Below, piece after piece: positions 8,686-17,391 of a DNA stretch of 64,000 nt. Numbering within the stretch: position 1 is the first letter of the stretch; each line of letters begins with the position of its first letter. A program made the position numbers and the translations under genes. This DNA is from an uncultured Verrucomicrobia subdivision 3 bacterium (lineage in GTDB: Bacteria; Verrucomicrobiota; Verrucomicrobiia; Limisphaerales; DASXHY01). The notes under the pieces were generated by a model. It saw only the letters and a list, made by a program, of their open reading frames with translations, made no database searches and had not been told where the DNA came from. The stretch is taken from positions 4,129-68,128 of the forward strand of contig CALBZA010000005.1 in assembly GCA_937890005.1 (NCBI GenBank). The letters run 5' to 3'.

Positions 8686-10749
8686 TCAATACGTCACCCG
8701 CTGCACGCGGAAGAACCGTGGTGTTTCGTCAATCGTCTGCTGAATCCTGCATTCCGGTTCGGTCGTCACAAGGATTTCGCTTGTGAAAGCGGACCAGGAT
8801 TTCAGGTCGGCGGATTCTTCGAGCTGAAACTTTTCGCCCGGCAGGCACTTCCAGGAAATCGTGACAACGTCGTTCGTTCGCGAAACCACAAGCTGGAACG
8901 AACGCGCGTAGGGATTGGCGAACTTCATCAGAACCGGCAAATGATCCGATGCTGTGCGCGTGTCGTTGCTCAGGAGATTCAGCGGAAGAGGATCGAGCAG
9001 GTCGGATCGAAACAGCTCGCTGAACACCACGTTCGAGGCGAGCAGTTCGCACGGCAGGATGTAATCGTAGCGGCGGCTGAGCCCGGACGCGTTCTGGATG
9101 CTGAACGTCAGTTCGCTCCGGCTGATGCTGTTGAACGGCGTTTTCAGCTTCAATCCAGTGGCCGATGAAATCAGCTTCTCGACCGATCGCGGGTTGCTTG
9201 CGGGCTGACGTTGGATGTCCTCGTTCATGTCACCGGTGAGCACGTAAGGGCGGAAACGATTGCTCGAAAGAAATGCCGTTGCAAAGAAGTTCGAAATTGC
9301 GCCGGCTTCAGCGGAACGTCTTGCCGCAGAATCGTTGTCCTGTCCGGACTTCAAATGAACCGTGAACACATGCAGCGGCTGCGAAAATCCCGGTAATTCG
9401 ATTTCGGCTTCGAACAGATCACGTTTGAATGTTCCTGAGTATCCGAAGGGCGTCAGATCCTCGCCGTTCAGCCAGCTGCGCGACGCGACGATTGGAAAGC
9501 GGCTGATGATGACGCTGTGAATGTAAAGATCGTCGGTGGAGTTCGTGGCGAGGAAGAAGCCGGGCCGGTATGCGTTCACAAAATCCTGCATTTGCGCCGT
9601 GCCGTTGTTGGTCACCGGAATTTCCTGAAGTGTGAGAATGTCGGGGTCGAGAAACTGAATCTGTCGTCCGATCGCGCGGATCTGACCGGTGTTCGTGCTC
9701 CAGTTCAAGATGCCGTTGCCGTGAAGATTGTAGTTGAGGATCGAGAACGTGGGCGGCTCGGGAGACCAGATGTTCAGCACGGCGGGCTCTGTGACGGCGA
9801 CGTCGAGGTCGTTGCTTGCGATCACGCCATAAAAACCTTCGTGGGCGAACGTGGCCTGAGTCAGGATCAAGCTGCTGTTCGTTGCGTTTGGAATGTTGGT
9901 TCCGTTGAACCTCCACTGGAAAGTCGGCGTTGGAATTCCGGCGGCTTCTACGCTGAGCGTGACGGCCGAAAATTCCCTCGCAGCCTGACTGCCCGGCGCA
10001 TTTGAAATTGTGGGTGGAAGCTCTGGAATGGCGTCAGGCACAACGTCCATGAAACGGGTTCCCACGCGCAGATCATCAATCAGCATCGTTCCGCTGCCGG
10101 TCGCCTGACGGAATGCGAAGGCAACTGCGGAGAATTCAGCCGGGGCTTCCATCGTGATGACGCTGAAGTCGCTTTCCGCATCGGGGTCGATCCACAGTTT
10201 TGCAACGGAGTTGCTGGTCACCAGTCGAACGACGATTCGGTAATCCGTGTTGAGTGTGAGGTTCTGCGGATAAATCGCATTGGGCACATTGCCGCTGGTG
10301 GATGAAATGCCGAGACGAAACGTTCCGGCGGCCGCACCGGATGTCAGAGTCCAGATGCGGCACGCGAATGTTGTGGTGCTGCTGCTTTTGAAATGCGCGA
10401 AGTAGTTGCCGCTGGCGCTCGGCAACGCAAGGCAGCGCAGAACGAAACTGGCATAAAGCCGGTTCGTTGGATTCGCACTGTTGTAAGGTTGTCCGGACAG
10501 CAAAGCGTTCGCGTCTTCGGTGTTGCTCGATTGGACGAGCAGGCGACCGGACTGGATCAGAAGCTCGCCGCTGTTTCCACTGTGCGTGCTCCAGGCAGTT
10601 GATTCGGCGGCAAGCGGTCCATTCGCGTAGTCGAAGGATTCGTGCAACAGCAGCGCTGCTGGCGCCGTTTGAACCAGAAGGAAAACGGTCGCAGCGAAAA
10701 GAAATTGAAACGCAACCCGTCCCCAGCAAAACCCTGAACCCTGATGCAT
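8686..10749 (-). CDS. Secreted endonuclease/exonuclease/phosphatase-fold protein with LamG-like and Ig domains
   Basis: A 687-residue exported protein with a signal peptide of about 32 residues (FLFAATVFLLVQTAPAA). A LamG/concanavalin-like region (about 35-225) ends in MLIDDLRVGTRF. An Ig-like domain follows (about 240-325; PTFQWRFNGTNIPNAT), then a DNase I/EEP catalytic domain (about 335-610). The active-site motifs are present: NYNLHGNG, ILTLQEIPV with the metal-binding Glu, FTVHLKSG, LTGDMNED and ASDHLPV. The C-terminal module FQLEESADLKSWSAF to FFRVQRVTY matches that of the convergent IPT/TIG protein. Probably an extracellular nuclease or phosphodiesterase. Confidence 0.85.
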   Translation of the reverse strand: MHQGSGFCWGRVAFQFLFAATVFLLVQTAPAALLLHESFDYANGPLAAESTAWSTHSGNSGELLIQSGRLLVQSSNTEDANALLSGQPYNSANPTNRLYASFVLRCLALPSASGNYFAHFKSSSTTTFACRIWTLTSGAAAGTFRLGISSTSGNVPNAIYPQNLTLNTDYRIVVRLVTSNSVAKLWIDPDAESDFSVITMEAPAEFSAVAFAFRQATGSGTMLIDDLRVGTRFMDVVPDAIPELPPTISNAPGSQAAREFSAVTLSVEAAGIPTPTFQWRFNGTNIPNATNSSLILTQATFAHEGFYGVIASNDLDVAVTEPAVLNIWSPEPPTFSILNYNLHGNGILNWSTNTGQIRAIGRQIQFLDPDILTLQEIPVTNNGTAQMQDFVNAYRPGFFLATNSTDDLYIHSVIISRFPIVASRSWLNGEDLTPFGYSGTFKRDLFEAEIELPGFSQPLHVFTVHLKSGQDNDSAARRSAEAGAISNFFATAFLSSNRFRPYVLTGDMNEDIQRQPASNPRSVEKLISSATGLKLKTPFNSISRSELTFSIQNASGLSRRYDYILPCELLASNVVFSELFRSDLLDPLPLNLLSNDTRTASDHLPVLMKFANPYARSFQLVVSRTNDVVTISWKCLPGEKFQLEESADLKSWSAFTSEILVTTEPECRIQQTIDETPRFFRVQRVTY

Positions 10750-10791
10750 GCGCGAAGCGTAGGCAGAGCGCTGCGATTGTAAAGCGGCGGT

Positions 10792-11535
10792 TCAGCGCTT
10801 TTCGTTGTAGTTCGTGAGCGAGTATTTTTCCCGCGCCAAAGCTTCAGCGGATGCGGCGAGCGATCCGGAAATTTCGAGAGAAAACCAGTTTGCGTTCTCG
10901 CGAACGATCGCCACATCCAACATCGCTTTTTCCCAATCGGCGCGTTGCAGAGAAAGCGGCGGTGGCTGAACCGATCCTTGAATCAGCAAACCTTCCTTCG
11001 TGCGTCGTTGCGCCGCGCCGGCGATCTTTCGGCCTTTCCACAACACGTCGAATTGCTCGTAGCCGACGAAGCATTGGCCCGGCGCCGACTTTTTGCAGCA
11101 GGGCGCCAGTTCAGTTTCGATCCCGAGTTTTGCAAACGCATCGCGAATCCATTCGTGAATGCGGCGATAACTTTCTGTCGCCTTCAACGCATACCAATCG
11201 TGATTTGGCGGAAACGCGGCGCTGTAGGTCCAGTCCACATCGTGCGGGACAATGCCTCCGCCGGTGGGACGTCGAATCAGCGGACGCAAAAGTGTGGTGG
11301 CGGCCACTTCGGAATATTTTTGGAAATAACCGAACGTCGCAGCGGGTTCCGTCCAGCCGTAGAAACGCAAAACGGGCGCACCGAGTTCGTGCGCATGCCG
11401 AAGCAACGATTCATCCAGCGCCATGTTGTAGGCTGAATTGCATCGGCCGGAAAAAACGAGAAGCCAGCGGGGTTTCGTCTGCCCGGAATTGCTCGAAGCG
11501 CATTGGCTTTCGCTGGATGACATTGATGTGTTCAT
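10792..11535 (-). CDS. Lipoate-protein ligase A / biotin-lipoate ligase family protein
   Basis: A 247-residue LplA/LipM-type acyltransferase or ligase. The family core is present: NMALDESLL, PVLRFYGWTEPAATFGYFQK, RRPTGGGIVPHDVDWTYS (lipoate-binding RRxTGGG) and NHDWYALKATESYRRIHEWI. The frame is open from 11655, but the ATG at 11535 overlaps the nth stop as ATGA, so it is the coupled start. No lipoyl-dependent enzyme genes are nearby, so the substrate (lipoate or octanoate) is inferred from family only. Confidence 0.85.
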   Translation of the reverse strand: MNTSMSSSESQCASSNSGQTKPRWLLVFSGRCNSAYNMALDESLLRHAHELGAPVLRFYGWTEPAATFGYFQKYSEVAATTLLRPLIRRPTGGGIVPHDVDWTYSAAFPPNHDWYALKATESYRRIHEWIRDAFAKLGIETELAPCCKKSAPGQCFVGYEQFDVLWKGRKIAGAAQRRTKEGLLIQGSVQPPPLSLQRADWEKAMLDVAIVRENANWFSLEISGSLAASAEALAREKYSLTNYNEKR

Positions 11536-12191
11536 CGGCTCGCCACTCCGATCTTTGGACAAAGCTCCTTCACTTCGCAGTCTGGGCAATCCGGTTTGCG
11601 CGCGTAGCAGCGGCGTCGTCCATGCCAGATCAGGAGATGACTGAACAGCGTCCACTCCGTCTGCGGCACCAGCGGCATGAGCGCCTGCTCAACTTTCACC
11701 GGATCCTTTTCCTTCGTGAGCCCGAGCCGGTTGGAAAGACGGCCCACGTGCGTATCGACGACGATTCCCACATTGATGTTGAAAGCGTTGCCGAGAACCA
11801 CGTTCGCCGTTTTGCGCCCTACGCCGCCCAGTTCGATCAGTTCCTCCATTGTGCGAGGAACCTGGCCGCCATGTTTGGAAACGATCGAGTGGCAGCAGGC
11901 TTTCACGTTCTTCGCCTTGTTGCGATAGAAGCCGGTGGTCTTGACCTGTTCTTCAAGTTCCTTGAGGTCGGCATTCGCGAAGTCTGCGGCGGACCGATAC
12001 TTCTTGAATAATTCGGCGGTGACGATGTTTACACGCTTGTCAGTGCATTGCGCGGAGAGGATGGTGGCGATGAGCAGCTCGAGTGGATTCGAGTAGTTCA
12101 GCTCGCAGTGGGCATCTGGATAAGCTTTCTTCAGCGCCGCGATGATCTGTCTGTTTCGCGCCGCTTTCGCTTCGAGTGTTTCACGAGGCAT
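11532..12191 (-). CDS. nth: Endonuclease III
   Basis: DNA glycosylase/AP lyase that removes oxidised pyrimidines. The protein has SAQCTDKRVN, the helix-hairpin-helix LGGVGRKTANVVLG with catalytic Lys, and VVDTHVGRLSNRLGL with catalytic Asp. The 4Fe-4S loop CYARKPDCPDCEVKELC is in the exact C-x6-C-x2-C-x5-C spacing. The frame is open from 12230; the ATG at 12191 (MPRETLEAKA) gives about 219 residues, the usual Nth length. It is coupled to the downstream lipoate ligase-like gene through an ATGA overlap. Confidence 0.96.
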   Translation of the reverse strand: MPRETLEAKAARNRQIIAALKKAYPDAHCELNYSNPLELLIATILSAQCTDKRVNIVTAELFKKYRSAADFANADLKELEEQVKTTGFYRNKAKNVKACCHSIVSKHGGQVPRTMEELIELGGVGRKTANVVLGNAFNINVGIVVDTHVGRLSNRLGLTKEKDPVKVEQALMPLVPQTEWTLFSHLLIWHGRRRCYARKPDCPDCEVKELCPKIGVASR

Positions 12192-12264
12192 GACGGCGGG
12201 AAGCTTAGGTCCCGATCCGCTGTGTCGCAAGCTGCGCTGAGAAGGAACAATCTCGTGGATGGAT

Positions 12265-12292
12265 GTGGGGCAGCCTTTTCAGGCTGTCCCAC
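12265..12292. repeat. Imperfect 12-bp palindrome, REP-like
   Basis: GTGGGGCAGCCT (12265-12276) pairs with AGGCTGTCCCAC (12281-12292) across a TTTC loop with a single G-T wobble. It lies between the stop of the EF-hand membrane protein and nth. The core GGGGCAGCC recurs as a second palindrome at 59866-59894 and unpaired near 4767. It has no T-run. Confidence 0.5.
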
Positions 12293-12316
12293 AAAAGAAA
12301 TGCGACGAAGCAAAGT

Positions 12317-14608
12317 TCAGGGCGCCGGCGTTGCATCCGCCGTTGGTGCGTTGGTGACGGCTGTAACGTCGTCTCCCGTCGGCGTCTGATCTTTCTTGGT
12401 TTCCGATGGTGGCGGTGCCTGGCGGAAGAAGGCGGGATAGTGTTTGTCGGTCAGTTTGTAAGCGATCATGTCCAGCACGTAGAAATGATTCAGCAGGCTG
12501 AACAGGAAACAAACGATCACCACGAAGAGCGCGATTTTCGGCCATGCGCTCGGACGTTCGCTGAAGCGGTCGTCGGAGCCGATTTTCGCGTTTGGCGGAA
12601 GCTCCGGCACGCCGGTGAGTGACGCGCCAAAAGGAACATTCAGTCGCGCCCTTGCATTCACGGCCCAGCCGTTGGCGTCCAGGATCGGTCCGAGATTCCG
12701 TTTCCGAAGTTTCAACCAGGCGATGATCATCGATGGCCCGGAAATGATCAGCAGCAGTCCTACAATCGCGAGGCAGAGCTGCCAGAACGGCAGTTTAAAC
12801 AGGCCGGTGGCGTAACCGATGATCGAAGTGACCAGAGCGCCGATGCCTGCAATGGCGACGCTGATCGCTGCGACCGTTCCGACATCGACTTTCTTCGGTT
12901 CGGGCTTTGCCTTGTCGAGATTGGCTGTGGCCGTTGCGGTTGAGGTCAGCTTTTCGTTGGCCGAGGCGTCAGCTGCTGCGGCGCGCTTCGCAACCTGTTC
13001 TTCGATCAGGCGAACGAGCTTTTTGTAAGGCGACCAGAACGCCTGTCGAATGCTGATCGGGTTCTCGACGATCTTTGTGATTGTGGCGTCCCAATCTTTT
13101 CCTTTGCGATCGTAGAAGAGTCCGTTGCGGCCAACCATCAGGTTGTCCGAGTCGCCGTTCGTGAACGCGGCAACAATCTGCATCTTTTCGCCGGTTGCCT
13201 TCCGGACGCAGTCGCAGTAGGCGAGGTAGGATCCGGCCAGGCCGGCAAGCAGGGCGTGACGCGCAGCGTCTTCCACTGGAAGACACAACGTGCAGGAGCG
13301 TTGATCGAGATAAAGCGTTCCGCACTGGAACGTCGCCGGATCACCGCCGTCGTAGAAGTCCTTAAAATTGACGAAGTTCTCCGCAAACGGACGGATATCG
13401 CGGACGAAGCGGGCGAGTTTTTCGACATTTCCGATCGCTGCGGCTTCGGCTTCAAGTGCCTTGTCCTGTGCCAGCAAGGCCGCGATGGATTCCTTCGCGT
13501 TGCTGCTCAGAATCTGACGCACGCGTCGAATGCCGAGTTTTTCAACTGCGGCTCCGGCCTTCGAAGCGTTCCACTGGTTGAACGGCGCGAGCTTGGCCTG
13601 GATCGCGAGCCAGTCGTTTTCGGTGAGCTCTGTCCGATCTCCGAGAAGCGGCTTCACGGCATTTGCAACGAATGTCGCGATTGCAGCCGAGTAAGCCGGG
13701 TTGAGTCCGGAATTCAGCGGCAGCGGTTTTCCGGGCGCAATTTGCGCGAGCGGGAAATCGGCCACTTCTGCCGCGTTCAGACTCAGGTCTTTTGCGGCCA
13801 CCGCGAGATATTCCTGCTCCTGCCGGTTCAACAACGGCAGGGCGCGTGGATCAAACGCAGCGACACGACAGCGTCCGAAATAATCGTCGATCTTGCCCTT
13901 CACCGCAGCGACTGCTGCGCTGGCCGCTGCTGTGGCGTCGCCGGCCGGCAAAATTTCTTTTCCAGCCGATTCAGAGGCTTTGGTCCAGGCGTCGAATGCG
14001 GCGCATTCGGCGAAGAACGTATCGGTTTTCGCCTGGTCAATTCCGGGTTTCCCCGATCGATCCATCACCGTGCCGACACAATCTGCGATTTCGTTGATGA
14101 CGGCGCGCGTGGCGTCGTCGCTGGCGGATTCGGGAATGATCACGCCGTCGCCGTTGAACGTCGTTCCGGTGAAGATTTTGTTCGCGTCGGAAGCTTCCTC
14201 AACCGTCACTCCGGGTGCGTCGCCCTTGCCGAGATTGACGGCGACCTGCCTGGCCGCGGCGAGAAGCTGTTTGCCTTCGGGGGTGGCGTCATTGATGGAT
14301 GCGAAGGCAAGCAGATTGTCGCCTTTGACGAGGTCGTCGGGATTCTTGAGCAAACCTCCGGCCCATTTGATCGCGGCGATGAGTTCGAGGGCGCGGATGC
14401 GTCCATCCTTGTCGGTGTCGATCAGCGCAAGGGTTTTTGGATCGAACTCCAGGCCGGTTGTGGGGCAGGCGAGGGCGACCCAGAGCTTCTGGTCAAGTTG
14501 ATCGAGGTTCATCAGGTCGGCGCCGGTTTCGAGGCGGACCTGGTCGAAACCACCTGCTCGGAAAAACCGCCATTGATAGCCACCTCGGGATTTCAAGCTC
14601 GGGATCAT
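12317..14608 (-). CDS. Large EF-hand membrane protein of unknown function
   Basis: A 763-residue protein without recognised enzymatic motifs. Near residues 64-75 it has a canonical calcium EF-hand loop (DTDKDGRIRALE), and a second loop-like NGDGVI near 150. A long, mostly helical middle region includes CGTLYLDQRSCTLCLP, a possible paired-cysteine site. C-terminally there are two close hydrophobic segments (about 635-690), then a third (about 735-757, IALFVVIVCFLFSLLNHFYVL), followed by a Pro/Thr-rich tail. Most of the chain is predicted on one side of the membrane. Neighbours give no functional hint. Confidence 0.8.
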   Translation of the reverse strand: MIPSLKSRGGYQWRFFRAGGFDQVRLETGADLMNLDQLDQKLWVALACPTTGLEFDPKTLALIDTDKDGRIRALELIAAIKWAGGLLKNPDDLVKGDNLLAFASINDATPEGKQLLAAARQVAVNLGKGDAPGVTVEEASDANKIFTGTTFNGDGVIIPESASDDATRAVINEIADCVGTVMDRSGKPGIDQAKTDTFFAECAAFDAWTKASESAGKEILPAGDATAAASAAVAAVKGKIDDYFGRCRVAAFDPRALPLLNRQEQEYLAVAAKDLSLNAAEVADFPLAQIAPGKPLPLNSGLNPAYSAAIATFVANAVKPLLGDRTELTENDWLAIQAKLAPFNQWNASKAGAAVEKLGIRRVRQILSSNAKESIAALLAQDKALEAEAAAIGNVEKLARFVRDIRPFAENFVNFKDFYDGGDPATFQCGTLYLDQRSCTLCLPVEDAARHALLAGLAGSYLAYCDCVRKATGEKMQIVAAFTNGDSDNLMVGRNGLFYDRKGKDWDATITKIVENPISIRQAFWSPYKKLVRLIEEQVAKRAAAADASANEKLTSTATATANLDKAKPEPKKVDVGTVAAISVAIAGIGALVTSIIGYATGLFKLPFWQLCLAIVGLLLIISGPSMIIAWLKLRKRNLGPILDANGWAVNARARLNVPFGASLTGVPELPPNAKIGSDDRFSERPSAWPKIALFVVIVCFLFSLLNHFYVLDMIAYKLTDKHYPAFFRQAPPPSETKKDQTPTGDDVTAVTNAPTADATPAP

Positions 14609-14670
14609 AACTGCCTTTCGCTGGTTTGCCGCGATGAAGGTTCATTCATCGCGGCAGGGTTGGGTTCTAA

Positions 14671-15456
14671 TTAGAATTTGTAGGCAATGGCCGTGACCCA
14701 TTTCAGGTCGTTTCGCTTCCGTCCCTCGGCGGGCACATTGTCATAGGTGTCCTGGATGTAACTGCGCAGGCTCAGCTTTTCGGTGAGACTGGCTTCGATG
14801 CCGAGTTCGAAATTCAAGATGTAGTTTTCAAAGTCATCGACCTGCGGCAGGAATTCAGCGGTCTGCCAGATGCGTGCACGGTCGCTGAGCTTGTAGTTGA
14901 ATTTTTCTCCGACGCGCAGAGCCAGATAGGTGTCCTCGTGGCCATCGAGTCTTTCGATGATATAGCTGGGACCGACTTCAGCGCTGAGGTCAACGCGCGG
15001 TTCTTTGATGAAGTAGTAACCGGCACCGGGGCTCAGGGTTAAACGGTAATCGACCTTGGCGACATCATCGTGCAGCGCTTCAACGCGGCCGTAGCCATAG
15101 AAGCGTTCTGAGAAGAGGTGGTTGTATTGACCGAAACCTTTCACGGAATTGGCGGTCACATCGTCCTTCTCACGTGTTTGGCCCGGGTTGTTTTCGTCAG
15201 GCACGTCGATCGTTGTCTGCCCGTATGCGAGGCTCGCGCCGAAGCTCAGCTCGTGTCTCTCCCATTTTTTCGCCGTGGCGAAGTCAATCGTTCCCAGAAT
15301 GCTTTCGCTGTTGCCTTTCGTCACGGTCAGTCCAGCTGCGGCGCTGCTTTCCCATTGGGGTTCGGGCTTGGCTTCAGCATCAGCTGCGAGAGAGGTCAGT
15401 GGAGCGGTCGCCGTGATGGCAAGCGCGAGGGTTGCTTTTTTTGCAATGCGGTTCAT
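14671..15456 (-). CDS. DUF481 family outer-membrane protein
   Basis: A 261-residue beta-barrel protein of the YdiY/salt-induced outer membrane family. A signal peptide (MNRIAKKATLALAITATAPLTSLA) precedes alternating strands: WESSAAAGLTVTKGNSES, HELSFGASLAYGQT, GFGQYNHLFSERFYGYGRVE. It ends WVTAIAYKF, with the terminal Phe typical of Omp85 targets. The family function is not established. It lies 31 bases downstream of a coiled-coil lipoprotein gene and may share its transcript. Confidence 0.85.
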   Translation of the reverse strand: MNRIAKKATLALAITATAPLTSLAADAEAKPEPQWESSAAAGLTVTKGNSESILGTIDFATAKKWERHELSFGASLAYGQTTIDVPDENNPGQTREKDDVTANSVKGFGQYNHLFSERFYGYGRVEALHDDVAKVDYRLTLSPGAGYYFIKEPRVDLSAEVGPSYIIERLDGHEDTYLALRVGEKFNYKLSDRARIWQTAEFLPQVDDFENYILNFELGIEASLTEKLSLRSYIQDTYDNVPAEGRKRNDLKWVTAIAYKF

Positions 15457-15487
15457 GAGTTGTGTGGTTGTGTCAGGTTAACCCGGT

Positions 15488-16012
15488 TTATTTCTTAAGA
15501 AGATTGTTGATAGCCGAGGCGGTGTTGGTGACCACCTGGCTGGACATCAGCTTCTCAAGTTTGGCCTTCAGCTCATTGACGGTTGCCTGTTGCTCCGGAG
15601 TGAGGCTCAGGTTCGAGAGTTGTTTCAGGGAATTAAGCGCGTCCTGATATTTCTGATCGTTGATGAGCGCGGTCGTCTTTTCGATCAGGTTCTGGGCTTC
15701 CGTTTTGATCGAACTGAGCTTTTCCTTTGCGGATGCGGTTGTTTGTTCCGCGGTTTGGCGGACGTCGGTGGCGACTTTCTCAGCTGCCTGTTTGACTTCG
15801 GTCGCAGCCTGCTGGGCGGATTCCTTGACTTCGGTGGCTGTTTTCTGCGCGGATTCCTTCAAGTCGGAAACCTTCGCTGAAATCCGGTCGCCCGTTTCCT
15901 TGGACGTTTCGCCGGAGCCGGACGTGTTGCTCTGATTGTTTTGATCGCATCCTGCGACGATGAAGATCGTGGCGATGAATGCGACCCAGGTGATGGTTTT
16001 TGGAGTTCTCAT
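15488..16012 (-). CDS. Repetitive helical lipoprotein (apolipoprotein/LEA-like repeats)
   Basis: A 174-residue lipoprotein with lipobox IVAGC at about residue 22. A Ser/Thr-rich linker is followed by an amphipathic repeat region (about 45-115) built of near 11-residue units such as KESAQKTATEV, KESAQQAATEV and KQAAEKVATDV, which predict a long coiled coil or LEA-like helix. A further helical segment ends in NNLLKK. It probably sits on the outer membrane and spans the periplasm or aids envelope stability. It may be co-transcribed with the DUF481 gene. Confidence 0.8.
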   Translation of the reverse strand: MRTPKTITWVAFIATIFIVAGCDQNNQSNTSGSGETSKETGDRISAKVSDLKESAQKTATEVKESAQQAATEVKQAAEKVATDVRQTAEQTTASAKEKLSSIKTEAQNLIEKTTALINDQKYQDALNSLKQLSNLSLTPEQQATVNELKAKLEKLMSSQVVTNTASAINNLLKK

Positions 16013-16082
16013 GCGGGAGCTCTGTTCTGCGAGGATATAAAGCCGATGATTGAGAAAGCGGCAAGCGATTTCGGGTTCGCCA

Positions 16083-16105
16083 AACGGGTGAAAAATTCAC
16101 CCGTT
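16083..16105. terminator. Strong hairpin downstream of kamA / upstream of lipoprotein gene
   Basis: Perfect 10-bp arms AACGGGTGAA (16083-16092) and complement (16096-16105) are separated by AAA. It lies 50 bases past the kamA stop and 70 bases upstream of the lipoprotein start, both on the minus strand. No T-run follows the stem. It could end kamA transcription or be a regulatory palindrome for the lipoprotein gene. Confidence 0.4.
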
Positions 16106-16155
16106 CGAACTTTTGCAAGCGACGCGTCAGCTGAAGCGTTGAAGCGCCGGTGACT

Positions 16156-17391
16156 TCAGACCAGTTCAGGTTCTGAAAGAACTTGAGGTCTGAAGACAGG
16201 CGTGCCGTCAGCTGCTTCGGGATATTCGAACACCCTGCCTTCGTAATTCCGGATCAGAACACGATCGGCATTGCGGTTGAGAACGTATTCGGGACTGATG
16301 GGAACTTTTCCGCCGCCGCCGGGCGCATCGATGACGTAGGTCGGCACCGCATAGCCGGTGGTGTGGCCGCGCAGTTGTTCCATGATCTCCAATCCTTTCC
16401 GAACGCTGGTGCGCAGGTGGGCGGAACCGGAAATGAGATCGCACTGATAAATGTAGTAAGGTCGCACGCGGCACATCAGCAGTTTCTGCACGTGTGCTTT
16501 CATGATCTCGACGCTGTCGTTCACGTTGCGGAGCAGAACGGACTGGTTCCCGAGCGGAACCCCTGCATCCGCGAGCCGACCGAGTGCTTCGCGCACTTCG
16601 GACGTGAGTTCGCGTGGATGATTCGAATGAACGCTGATGAACAGCGGATGATACTTCTTCAACATCGCGCAAAGTTCGGGCGTGATGCGTTGCGGAAGAA
16701 AGATCGGGATGCGGGTTCCAATGCGAAGAAACTCCACATGCGGAATTGCGCGAAGGCGGCTGAGCAGATTTTCGAGTTTCTCATGGCTCAGGAGCAGGGG
16801 ATCGCCGCCGCTCAAAAGCACGTCGCGAATTTCCGGATGTTGCTGAATGTATTCGATCTGGCGATCGAACTCGGGATGAAAATCATAGCCGGTTGCATTG
16901 CTGACGAGTCGCGAGCGGGTGCAATAACGGCAATAAGCGGCGCAACGATCCGTCACGAGAAACAACACGCGATCAGGATAGCGATGCACCAGACCGGGCA
17001 CAGGCGAATGCGTGTCTTCTCCACACGGATCGGTCATTTCCCACGGGGCGGTGGTGGTTTCCTCCAGACGCGGGATCACCTGCCTGCGGATCGGGCAGTT
17101 TTCGTCGGCGGGATCGATGAGATTGAAAAAGTAGGGCGTGATCGCCAGGGCGAGCTTGTGATTGGCCAGCTGGGTGCCGGCATGTTCTTCCGGCGTGAGA
17201 GTCGGCATCAGCCTTTCCAGCTGGTTCAGGGTGGTGATGCGGTTCTTCAGCTGCCACCGCCAGTCGTTCCAGTCTGTTTCGGAGACATTTTCCCAGAAAC
17301 CGCGACCGGCTGATTTGAATTGCTTGAAGGGTTCGAACTGAGATCCCGCTGGCGGCTCGTCGCCGTTCTCCCGTGAAGGTTCGCTGTGCAT
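16156..17391 (-). CDS. kamA: KamA-family radical SAM lysine 2,3-aminomutase
   Basis: A 411-residue radical-SAM, PLP-dependent aminomutase. The iron-sulfur motif is CAAYCRYC (C-x3-C-x2-C). VLLSGGDPLLL, HSNHPRELT and the PLP-lysine region DAPGGGGKVPISPEYVL are as in lysine 2,3-aminomutase. The family converts L-lysine to beta-lysine, and shorter EpmB relatives act on EF-P lysine. The length and retained C-terminus favour the KamA type. No EF-P or lysine-fermentation genes are in the window. It is preceded by about 550 bases with no firm gene. Confidence 0.9.
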   Translation of the reverse strand: MHSEPSRENGDEPPAGSQFEPFKQFKSAGRGFWENVSETDWNDWRWQLKNRITTLNQLERLMPTLTPEEHAGTQLANHKLALAITPYFFNLIDPADENCPIRRQVIPRLEETTTAPWEMTDPCGEDTHSPVPGLVHRYPDRVLFLVTDRCAAYCRYCTRSRLVSNATGYDFHPEFDRQIEYIQQHPEIRDVLLSGGDPLLLSHEKLENLLSRLRAIPHVEFLRIGTRIPIFLPQRITPELCAMLKKYHPLFISVHSNHPRELTSEVREALGRLADAGVPLGNQSVLLRNVNDSVEIMKAHVQKLLMCRVRPYYIYQCDLISGSAHLRTSVRKGLEIMEQLRGHTTGYAVPTYVIDAPGGGGKVPISPEYVLNRNADRVLIRNYEGRVFEYPEAADGTPVFRPQVLSEPELV

